Shown: in pieces, positions 1 through 6,856 of the stretch
Position numbering within the stretch: the stretch's first letter is position 1
Layout of the letters: every line of letters begins with the position of its first letter
Origin: Parvularcula sp. BBD 1991-13
GTDB lineage: Bacteria; Pseudomonadota; Alphaproteobacteria; Caulobacterales; Parvularculaceae
NCBI GenBank assembly: GCA_001657385.1
Contig: LYSZ01000002.1
Location: 469,210 to 533,209 of the forward strand
Direction: 5' to 3'
DNA: 64,000 nucleotides
The notes under the pieces: generated by a model
What the model was told of the DNA's origin: nothing
Database searches by the model: none
The model's input: the letters and a program-made list of their open reading frames with translations, nothing else
Made by a program: the position numbers and the translations under genes

Positions 1-1
1 G

Positions 2-724
2 GGCGCTTCCGGGGCGCTCAACATGTGGTGGGACGCCGATATCGACGCCGTCATGGCGCGCACGGCGGGCCGGCCGATCCCCGCGGGCCGCGTGCCCCGC
101 GCCGAAGCCGCGGCGTTCGGCGGGTTTCTGTCCGCCCTCTCGGTGGCGCTCCTGTTCCTGGCGTCCAACCCGTTCGCGGCGGGCCTGCTCGCCTTTACCA
201 TCTTTTTCTACGTCGTCATCTATTCCATGTGGCTGAAGCGGGCGACGCCCCAGAACATCGTCATCGGCGGCGCCGCGGGGGCCTTGCCGCCGGTGGTCGG
301 CTGGGCCGCGGTGACGGGAACGGCCCCGCTGGAAGCCTGGGTCCTGTTCACGATCATTTTCCTCTGGACGCCGCCGCATTTCTGGGCCCTGTCGCTGTTT
401 CGGCGGAGCGATTATGAACGCGCGGCGGTGCCGATGATGCCGGTGGCGCGGGGCGAGGCGGAAACCCGCCGCCAGATCTTCGGTTATTCCATCGTGCTGG
501 CGCTGTCCGGGCTCGCGCCGTTCGCGATCGGCATGGCGGGCTATCTTTATCTCGCGGCGGCGGCGGTGCTGGGCGCGATTTTCGTGCGCCGCGCGTTCAG
601 CGTTCTGCGCGCGGGGGAAGGCGACTATCGCGCCGCCAAGGGACTGTTCGGGTTTTCCATCCTTTATCTGTTCGCCCTGTTCGCGGCGATCCTGATCGAA
701 AGCCTGGCGGGCCGTTATGTCTGA
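2..724 (+). CDS. ctaB: Protoheme IX farnesyltransferase (heme O synthase), 3' part
   Basis: This integral membrane UbiA-family prenyltransferase converts heme B to heme O for the aa3 oxidase. The frame is open from base 2, so the N-terminus lies before the window; about 240 residues are present. The first visible residues carry the family Asp-rich motif (N-M-W-W-D-A-D-I-D), followed by the [10 protein letters not shown] stretch typical of CtaB and a run of hydrophobic helices. The second conserved loop, with [10 protein letters not shown] at about residue 121 of the visible part, is intact. It overlaps the next small gene by 8 bases and heads the ctaB-ctaG-ctaE order usual in alphaproteobacteria. 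Confidence 0.95.
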   Translation, partial: GASGALNMWWDADIDAVMARTAGRPIPAGRVPRAEAAAFGGFLSALSVALLFLASNPFAAGLLAFTIFFYVVIYSMWLKRATPQNIVIGGAAGALPPVVGWAAVTGTAPLEAWVLFTIIFLWTPPHFWALSLFRRSDYERAAVPMMPVARGEAETRRQIFGYSIVLALSGLAPFAIGMAGYLYLAAAAVLGAIFVRRAFSVLRAGEGDYRAAKGLFGFSILYLFALFAAILIESLAGRYV

Positions 725-914
725 TGCGGGGGACGACCGACAGAGCGCCGCGCCGGACGCCGCAGGGCAGGGCTATCGCCTGTCGCCGGAAGAAGAGAGA
801 AAGCGCAAGCAGAGAAACGCGGCGATAGCGCTCGGTCTTGTCGCATTTATCGTCCTGGTCTTTCTGGTTACGATTTTCCGCATTGGCGGCGACATCGCGG
901 CGCGCCCGCTATAA
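717..914 (+). CDS. Small single-pass membrane protein of the cox operon (CoxF-like)
   Basis: A 65-residue protein with a charged, Lys/Arg-rich cytoplasmic N-terminal half ([12 protein letters not shown]) and one transmembrane helix at about residues 35-55. Its ATG lies inside the end of ctaB (8-base overlap), so translation is probably coupled. A tiny membrane protein at this spot between ctaB and ctaG is common in alphaproteobacterial cox operons, where it is annotated CoxF-like or hypothetical. A role in oxidase assembly is inferred from position only; no catalytic motif is visible. Confidence 0.8.
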   Translation: MSDAGDDRQSAAPDAAGQGYRLSPEEERKRKQRNAAIALGLVAFIVLVFLVTIFRIGGDIAARPL

Positions 915-990
915 CACCCGCGACGCATTCCGCCGCCGGGCAAGCCGCCGGGGCGAGCGTCGCCATAAGGACGTTGAAGACAGGACACTG

Positions 991-1671
991 ATGACCGACA
1001 CCCCCGATACGAAGCGAGGCGAAACGGTCCGGACGGCGCCTGAGGGCGATCGACAGAGCCGGTCCCGCACTGGTTCCAAGACCGCCCCGGCGTCGCGGAA
1101 CGCCCGCACCGCCATGGTGGTGAGCGCTGTCGCGGCGCTGATGGTCGGGGCGTCCTTCGCCGCCGTGCCGCTTTACGACGCCTTCTGCCGCGTCACCGGC
1201 TGGGGCGGGACGACCCAGCGCGCCGCCGCCGCGCCGGCGCAGAGCCTGTCGCGGAAAATCACGGTGCAGTTCGACGCCACGGTCGGGCGCGGTCTTGGCT
1301 GGCGGTTCACCCCGCTTGAGCCGTCGCAGACCCTGCGCGTGGGCGAGACGGGTCTTGTTTACTATGAAGCGGAAAACATCACCGACGCGCCGCTGGTCGG
1401 ACGGGCGACGTTCAACGTATCCCCGGCCAAGGCGGGGCTCTATTTCAGCAAGATCGAGTGTTTCTGCTTCACCGAGCAATTGCTCCAGCCCGGCGAGAGC
1501 ATGGAAATGCCGGTGACGTATTTCGTCGATCCGATGTTGGCGGATGACGTCAACATGGACGACGTGCACACCATCACCCTGTCCTACACATTCTTCCCCT
1601 GGAACGACGCGCCCGTGAAAACCGCCTCCTCCTCGAAGGGTTCCGCTGCTGCGCCGGGCGAGGACGGCTGA
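991..1671 (+). CDS. ctaG: Cytochrome c oxidase assembly protein CtaG/Cox11
   Basis: Copper chaperone that delivers Cu to the CuB site of oxidase subunit I. It has about 226 residues: an N-terminal cytoplasmic tail, one membrane anchor at about residues 38-58 ending in the conserved VPLYDAFC..TGWGGT, and a periplasmic immunoglobulin-like domain. The copper-binding ECFCF motif is present, as is the C-terminal TLSYTFF signature. The ATG at 991 is chosen because the frame can open further upstream only with non-family sequence; the start gives the usual length. It lies 76 bases after the small CoxF-like gene and before ctaE. Confidence 0.95.
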   Translation: MTDTPDTKRGETVRTAPEGDRQSRSRTGSKTAPASRNARTAMVVSAVAALMVGASFAAVPLYDAFCRVTGWGGTTQRAAAAPAQSLSRKITVQFDATVGRGLGWRFTPLEPSQTLRVGETGLVYYEAENITDAPLVGRATFNVSPAKAGLYFSKIECFCFTEQLLQPGESMEMPVTYFVDPMLADDVNMDDVHTITLSYTFFPWNDAPVKTASSSKGSAAAPGEDG

Positions 1672-1806
1672 GGGCTCCTGCGGCTCTTTGGCGCGGCGAG
1701 CCGGCGGCGCGGCCGCGAGCGCTGGACCGAGGGGCCGCGCCCCAGTAAAAGCATCGCGAAACCTCGACCTTGAAAAAACGCAATACTCCGAAGATGGGGA
1801 CCGACC

Positions 1807-2742
1807 ATGGCAGGCGCTGAAGTCAAACACGATTACCACCTCGTCAACCCGAGCCCGTGGCCGCTCGCCGGGTCGGCGACGGCGGCGGTGATGATGATCG
1901 GCGCGGTCGCCTGGATGAAATCCGGCGCGGGCGAGGCGGGCCTTTTCGGCGTCAAGGGGCCGTGGCTCTTCCTCATCGGTCTGAGCGGCGTTCTCATTAC
2001 CATGATCGGCTGGTGGCGCGACGTCATCAAGGAAAGCCTGAGCGGCGAAAACACCTCCCTCGTGGTGCGCCTCGGCCTGCGCTACGGCATGGTCCTCTTC
2101 ATCGCTTCGGAGGTGATGTTCTTCGCCGCCTGGTTCTGGGCGTTCTTCGGCGCCGCGCTGTTTCCCGGCGCGGGCGATCCGGTGATCCTCACCGACGGCT
2201 CGCAGATGCTGAACGTCAATGGCGAGCCCGCTTTCGGCGGCAATGACGGGCGCATCCACGCGACGGGCGGCGTCTGGCCGCCGGTCGGCGTTGAGCCCTT
2301 CGACCCCTGGGGCCTGCCGCTGATCAACACGCTGATCCTGCTCCTGTCGGGCACGACCGTCACCTGGGCGCACCACGCTGTTCAGCACGGGGATCAAAAG
2401 GGACTGGTGCAGGGGCTGGTGCTGACGATCGTGCTTGGTGCGCTCTTTAGCTGCCTTCAGGCGTTCGAGTATTACGAAGCGCTCCATTACGACATGTTCT
2501 CGTTTTCCGGCGGCGGCATCTACGGCGCGTCGTTCTTCATGGCGACCGGTTTCCACGGCCTGCATGTGATCATCGGCACGCTGTTCCTGACCGTGTGCCT
2601 GTTCCGCGCCCTCGCCGGACATTTCACGGCGGAACGCCATTTCGGTTTCGAGGCCGCCGCCTGGTACTGGCACTTCGTCGACGTCGTCTGGCTGTTCCTG
2701 TTCGCCTTTGTCTACGTTCTCGGCAATCAGGGCCTGTTGTAG
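1807..2742 (+). CDS. ctaE: Cytochrome c oxidase subunit III
   Basis: Subunit III of the aa3-type heme-copper oxidase, 311 residues with seven expected transmembrane helices. Diagnostic segments are [12 protein letters not shown] at the N-terminus, the [14 protein letters not shown] helix holding the conserved Glu, WAHHAV, and the ending [16 protein letters not shown]. An insertion at about residues 118-165 between helices matches other alphaproteobacterial forms. The gene follows ctaG after 135 bases and has GGGG upstream of its ATG. Subunits I and II are not in the window and probably lie before ctaB. Confidence 0.96.
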   Translation: MAGAEVKHDYHLVNPSPWPLAGSATAAVMMIGAVAWMKSGAGEAGLFGVKGPWLFLIGLSGVLITMIGWWRDVIKESLSGENTSLVVRLGLRYGMVLFIASEVMFFAAWFWAFFGAALFPGAGDPVILTDGSQMLNVNGEPAFGGNDGRIHATGGVWPPVGVEPFDPWGLPLINTLILLLSGTTVTWAHHAVQHGDQKGLVQGLVLTIVLGALFSCLQAFEYYEALHYDMFSFSGGGIYGASFFMATGFHGLHVIIGTLFLTVCLFRALAGHFTAERHFGFEAAAWYWHFVDVVWLFLFAFVYVLGNQGLL

Positions 2743-2914
2743 CCGGGGCCGTCGTTTCGACCGTCAGTCATGGAGCGGTTTGCGGGCTCGCCCGGTTCGC
2801 TTAGAACCGCTCGCCCTTGTCGCCCGAGCGCGTTGCGGGCGCGATTGACGGGCGGAAGCACCAACCGCGAACCGCCCTCGCGGCGCCCGATTTAGCCAGT
2901 GGACTGTCCGGACG

Positions 2915-3283
2915 ATGACGTATTACCCGCCTGTTTCTCCCTATGCGGCCGGTTTCGGCGGCAAATGTCCCCGTTGCGGCCAGGGGGCGCTGTTCAAGGG
3001 ATTTCTCGCGCTTCGCGAGCGGTGCGCCGTGTGCGAGCTTGATTATGCAAAGGCCGATTCCGGCGACGGCCCGGCGTTCTTCGTCATGTCGCTTGTCAGT
3101 TTTTTCGCGGTCGCGCTGGCTTTCGTGGCCCGGTTCGTATGGGATGCGCCCATGGGCGTGGCGCTGTTCGCGAGCATCGGCTTCACCGTGGTCTCGACGC
3201 TCCTGCTGCTGCGTCCGATCAAGGCGACCCTGATCGCCCTGCAATACGCCAATAACGCCGCCGAAGGGCGGCTCCAGGATTAG
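2915..3283 (+). CDS. DUF983 family zinc-ribbon membrane protein
   Basis: A 122-residue protein with an N-terminal zinc ribbon made of two Cys pairs (CPRCGQG near residue 18 and CAVCELD near 38), followed by two transmembrane helices at about residues 55-75 and 80-100. DUF983 genes sit between ctaE and surf1 in many alphaproteobacterial oxidase clusters, as here, with surf1 beginning 9 bases downstream. The biochemical role is not established; participation in oxidase assembly or metal handling is inferred from this conserved context. Confidence 0.9.
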   Translation: MTYYPPVSPYAAGFGGKCPRCGQGALFKGFLALRERCAVCELDYAKADSGDGPAFFVMSLVSFFAVALAFVARFVWDAPMGVALFASIGFTVVSTLLLLRPIKATLIALQYANNAAEGRLQD

Positions 3284-3292
3284 GGCCCGCCC

Positions 3293-4060
3293 GTGACCGG
3301 CGGCGCGGCCATCCTCTCCGGGCGGCGGTTTCGTTTTCGCCCCGTACTGACGGTGTTCGCCGCGCTCGGCCTGCTGGCGACCGTCTCCCTTGGCGCCTGG
3401 CAGCTTGCCCGCCTCGACTGGAAGCTGGACCTGATCGGCAAAGTGGAGGCGCGCGTCGGCGCGCCCCCGGCGCCCTTCGCCGACGTGATGGCCCGCGCCC
3501 GCAAAGGCGAGGACATGGAGTACGCGCCCGTGCGCCTGCGGGGGGCGTTCGCGCAAGCGCCGGCCGCGCGTCTGTTCGGCGCCTATGAGGGCGCGCCCGG
3601 CCATTATCTCTTTATGCCGTTCAAGACCGATGAGGGCGCGGCGGTCTACGTCAATATGGGGTTCACGCCGCAATTCGCCGACCCGGACGACGTGGCGGTT
3701 CCGCCCGCCGGGTCGCCCGCGACGGTCGAGGGGCTGTTCCGCGCGGCTGAAACGCCGCGCCCGCCCGCCGCCTGGTTCGTATCGAGACAACAGTCCGCTG
3801 ACGGACTATGGTTTATTCGCGATCCGCGGATTTTCGCCGCCCCGTCGCAGCGGCCGGCGTCGCCATATTACGTCGACCGCTTCGCCGTCGACGGCGCTCC
3901 CTGGCCCCGGGGCGGGACGACGCGGCTTTCCTTCAGCAATCGACACCTTGAATACGCCCTGACCTGGTTCGGCCTCGCGGCGACGCTGTTCGGCGTATGG
4001 CTTGCGTTTTCCCTAGAGCCCGCCGCTCGCCCGGCGCGCTCTAGCGCTCCGTCAGCTTGA
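3293..4060 (+). CDS. SURF1 family cytochrome oxidase assembly protein
   Basis: A 255-residue membrane protein that helps insert heme a into oxidase subunit I. The topology is typical of SURF1: a transmembrane helix near residues 15-35 followed by LGAWQLARLDWK, a large periplasmic domain, and a second helix near 220-240. The C-terminal signature NRHLEYALTWFGLA is intact. It starts with GTG, nine bases after the DUF983 stop. The 3' end overlaps the convergent OmpA-like gene by 20 bases, so the two transcription units meet tail to tail without room for a separate terminator. Confidence 0.93.
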   Translation: MTGGAAILSGRRFRFRPVLTVFAALGLLATVSLGAWQLARLDWKLDLIGKVEARVGAPPAPFADVMARARKGEDMEYAPVRLRGAFAQAPAARLFGAYEGAPGHYLFMPFKTDEGAAVYVNMGFTPQFADPDDVAVPPAGSPATVEGLFRAAETPRPPAAWFVSRQQSADGLWFIRDPRIFAAPSQRPASPYYVDRFAVDGAPWPRGGTTRLSFSNRHLEYALTWFGLAATLFGVWLAFSLEPAARPARSSAPSA

Positions 4061-5069
4061 ATTCGATGCGCCGGTTCTGGGCAAGCGTCGCGGCGGAATA
4101 GCCCGAGACCAGCGGCGTCGTCGATCCTGACCCGGTGGCGAGCAGGCGCCGTCCCGGGACGCCGCGTTCTTCAAGGTACTGAACGACAGAGATCGCGCGC
4201 TGCGCGGACAAATCAAGATTGGAGTCGAAGATCGCGCGGCAGGACGGCCCCAACGGCGCCGCGTCCGCATGGCCGTCGACCCGCAGGACCCAGTTCACCT
4301 CGCCGGGAATGTCTCCCTGGATGTCGATCAGCGCCGCGGCGAGCTTGTTCAGCTCCAGCTTGCCCGCTTCGCCCAGCGTCGCCGAACAGGACCCGAACAG
4401 AATGTCGCTTTCGAAAATGAACCGGTCGCCGACCACTTTGATGTCCGTGCGGTCGCCGAGGGCCTCGCGCAGGGCTTCGAAGAACCGCGAGCGCACCTCT
4501 TGCAGTTCCTGCACCTTGCGCGCGAGCGCCGCGTTGAGCCGCTGGGACAGGTTTTCGATCTGCGCCTGCTGCTCGCGGTCCTTCGCCTCGGCTGCTTCCA
4601 GCGCTTCCTGGAGGCTGGCGAGCTGGCGGCGCAGGGCGGCGATCTGGGCGTTGAGGGTCGCGATCTCGCTGCGCTGCTCCTCGCTCAGGGCTTTTTCCGC
4701 TTCCAGTTCCTCCGCGGACGCCGCGACCGCCGACTGGCTGGCGGCCAGCGCCGCGGCGAGCCCGGTCAGTTCCTCGTCCTTTTCCTCGATGGTCGCTTCG
4801 AGGGAGAGCACTTGCGCCTGAAGTCGGGCGCGCTCGCGCTCGGCAAGACCAAGCTGGTCGTTGAGCGTGTTGATCTGCGCGATCAGCCGCGCCAGTTCGC
4901 TGTCCTTCGAGGCCAGCTCGTCCTTGACCGTTTGCAACCGGTCGCCGAGATAGAACTGAGCCACGACAAAGATCGACAGAACGAACATCAGCACCAGGAG
5001 CAGCGTTGACAGCCCGTCAACGAAGCCTGGCCAGATATTGGCCTCGCTTCTGGTCCGCCGACGCGCCAT
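4041..5069 (-). CDS. MotB-like peptidoglycan-binding OmpA-family protein
   Basis: A 342-residue inner-membrane protein. One transmembrane helix near residues 18-42 has the plug-like GFVDGLSTLLLVLMFV sequence of MotB/TolR/ExbD-type stator partners. A long coiled coil (about 45-190, Glu/Gln/Ala-rich heptads) and a C-terminal OmpA/MotB peptidoglycan-binding domain (about 210-340, ending with QNRRIEFKL) follow. Its partner is the MotA/ExbB-like gene five bases upstream. The pair is expected to use ion flow for envelope work; no flagellar genes are in the window, so it is not assigned as the flagellar stator. Confidence 0.85.
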   Translation of the reverse strand: MARRRTRSEANIWPGFVDGLSTLLLVLMFVLSIFVVAQFYLGDRLQTVKDELASKDSELARLIAQINTLNDQLGLAERERARLQAQVLSLEATIEEKDEELTGLAAALAASQSAVAASAEELEAEKALSEEQRSEIATLNAQIAALRRQLASLQEALEAAEAKDREQQAQIENLSQRLNAALARKVQELQEVRSRFFEALREALGDRTDIKVVGDRFIFESDILFGSCSATLGEAGKLELNKLAAALIDIQGDIPGEVNWVLRVDGHADAAPLGPSCRAIFDSNLDLSAQRAISVVQYLEERGVPGRRLLATGSGSTTPLVSGYSAATLAQNRRIEFKLTER

Positions 5070-5074
5070 CGGGC

Positions 5075-6025
5075 CTAGTCTCCGTCGCCGATGCGCACCA
5101 GGGTGCGGTTGAGCGCGCGGATCTCGTCCTTCAGTTCGGCCGCCTGTCCGGCCTGCGCCTTGATCTGGGTTTCGGTGTTGGCGGCGAGCGCCGCCTCCAG
5201 CGCCTGCACCGCGGCGGCGAGGTCGGTTTCGTCCGCCGCGTAGCGGGCTTTCTCCTTGTCGCCGCCCCCGGCGCGGATGGTTTCGGTCATGCCGGCGAGC
5301 CAGTCTTCGAGATCCGTATAGAAACGGTTTTGCGCCTGGCCGGCCTGCAGGTCGAGAAAGCCGACGACCAGGCTGCCGCCGAGGCCGAAGAGCGAGGATG
5401 AAAAGGCCGTGCCCATGCCCGAAAGCGGTTCGCGCAGATTGGCGATCAGCTGGGAGACCGCGTCTTCCGCCGCGCCGCCGGCGCCGGCAAGGCCGTTTAT
5501 GGTCTCGGCGACTGCGTTCACCGTTTCCAGCAGGCCCCAGAAGGTGCCGAGCAGGCCGAGAAAGACAAGAAGATTCATAAGGTAGCGGCCCATCTCCCGC
5601 CCCTCATCCATCCGCGTGCCGATGGAGTCGAGAATGGCCCGCGTCGATTCCGGCGACAGGCGCCCGCCGCGCGCATCCGCATCGAGAAGCAGCTTGGCCA
5701 TGGCGTTGATCATGCCCGGCGCGCGGGGCAGGCGCGAGCGCCCCGGGTCGACGGTTTCGCGAAACGCTTCGACCCAGCGCACCGACGGCGAGATCACCCC
5801 CGCCTGGCGCAGATTGTAGATAACGCCGATGGCGAGCACGCCGAGGATGAGCCCGTTCAGCGCGGGGTTGGCGTTGAAGGCGTCGATCAGCAGCGTCGTC
5901 GGCTGCGGGCTCAGCGGCGACAGGTAATAGACGACCGCGCCGACGGCCAGCAGAAACAGGAGCATGTTCAGGATATAGCGACCGGGCCGGGTGAATTTCA
6001 CCGACCGTTCCAGTGAGCGCGCCAT
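5075..6025 (-). CDS. MotA/TolQ/ExbB-like proton channel protein
   Basis: About 316 residues with transmembrane helices near 20-40, 50-70, 145-165 and 190-210. The NLLVFLGLLGTFWGLLETV and GMGTAFSSSLFGLGGSL segments are the hallmark of the MotA/TolQ/ExbB family. The cytoplasmic C-terminus is charged and may be helical. The ATG at 6025 is preferred over one 16 codons upstream because GGGGA lies at the right distance before it. It forms a two-gene operon with the downstream OmpA-domain protein. Function beyond an ion-driven stator-like complex cannot be read from the sequence. Confidence 0.85.
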   Translation of the reverse strand: MARSLERSVKFTRPGRYILNMLLFLLAVGAVVYYLSPLSPQPTTLLIDAFNANPALNGLILGVLAIGVIYNLRQAGVISPSVRWVEAFRETVDPGRSRLPRAPGMINAMAKLLLDADARGGRLSPESTRAILDSIGTRMDEGREMGRYLMNLLVFLGLLGTFWGLLETVNAVAETINGLAGAGGAAEDAVSQLIANLREPLSGMGTAFSSSLFGLGGSLVVGFLDLQAGQAQNRFYTDLEDWLAGMTETIRAGGGDKEKARYAADETDLAAAVQALEAALAANTETQIKAQAGQAAELKDEIRALNRTLVRIGDGD

Positions 6026-6198
6026 GGGTTCCCCTTGACCAGACCAATCCCCGAGATTTTCACCATACTTCAAAATTCTGACCGGGTGAACGCACCGCAG
6101 CGTAAATCCCCGCGTCGCGATTCATCCTTTGACTACAGCAAGATAGCGTACTTTGTGCGCCTTTTGGTCATGTTTTGCGCACTTGTTGCGCCTTTTTC

Positions 6199-6227
6199 TT
6201 GACCTGAGAGTTTTATGAAGTTAATGT
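6199..6227 (+). promoter_or_regulatory. Sigma70-type promoter for the small exported protein
   Basis: TTGACC at 6199-6204 and TAATGT at 6222-6227 are separated by exactly 17 bases, a good match to the housekeeping consensus, in an unusually AT-rich stretch. The start codon it would serve is 45 bases downstream at 6272. Just upstream are GTGCGC/GCGCAC inverted arms (6155-6160 and 6177-6182) and a repeated TTGTGCGCC/TTGTTGCGCC pattern that could bind a regulator. Confidence 0.55.
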
Positions 6228-6271
6228 GACATTTGGATGAAAGATCCATGACAGATAACAAGGAGAAAAAT

Positions 6272-6637
6272 ATGTCCTGGAAAACCATGATGACCGGCGT
6301 CGCGGCGGCGGCGGGTCTCAGCATCGCCATTGTCGGCGCCGCCCTATCGCAAGACTTTGGACCGGCGCCCGCCGATTACCGGTCTTCCGCGGAGATCTAT
6401 GTCACCGAGCGCCTGACGCATCCGCGCACGCCCCGGTTCAAGTTCATCGGCGAGCCCTATCAGGTCGTCGCCGACATTGACGGTCATGAGGAACTGCCCT
6501 GCTGGGCGGTGGACGTGCGCGTCAAGGCGCGGATGCCCGGCGGCGGCTATGGCGGATACGTGCCCTATACCGTTCTGTTCCTGAACGGCGAGGCGGTGGC
6601 CCTTGAAGGCGACGTCCGCCACGTGGCGCGCATCTAG
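6272..6637 (+). CDS. Small exported protein of unknown function
   Basis: A 121-residue protein whose ATG at 6272 is preceded by a strong AAGGAG site, better than the in-frame ATG at 6233. The first 28 residues are a clear Sec signal peptide (basic start, Ala/Gly-rich core, cleavage near ALS-Q). The mature part is about 93 residues with a single Cys in EELPCWAVDV and a Gly/Tyr-rich PGGGYGGYVPY segment, and looks like one small beta-rich domain. It has its own promoter and a strong terminator, so it is monocistronic. I do not recognise the family. Confidence 0.75.
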   Translation: MSWKTMMTGVAAAAGLSIAIVGAALSQDFGPAPADYRSSAEIYVTERLTHPRTPRFKFIGEPYQVVADIDGHEELPCWAVDVRVKARMPGGGYGGYVPYTVLFLNGEAVALEGDVRHVARI

Positions 6638-6670
6638 GCGCGTCCGAAACGCGCTAGACGGAAAGTCAAG

Positions 6671-6704
6671 GGCGCGCCCGGGCATGGTCCGGGCGCGCCT
6701 TTTT
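6671..6704 (+). terminator. Rho-independent terminator
   Basis: A perfect 11-base stem (6671-6681 with 6689-6699, all G/C), a 7-base loop and a T5 tract at 6700-6704, 33 bases after the stop of the small exported protein gene. Confidence 0.9.
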
Positions 6705-6856
6705 CGTCGCGCTGGCCGATGTAACAGTCAGGCCATTACAGCGCGCCGCAGCAACAGCGGATTGCCGGTCTTGCGGTTCGCGGTCAGGCGCCGCGTAAGA
6801 AATCAGAGCCGATCGTAACCAGCGGCGATTGCGAATCGCGTCGACCGCAATCGGCT

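Noticed and set aside
868..2673. Long open frame on the minus strand opposite ctaG and ctaE
   Set aside because: It is antisense to two unmistakable cox genes, His/Arg/Glu-rich with no domain, a usual by-product of high GC in this genome.
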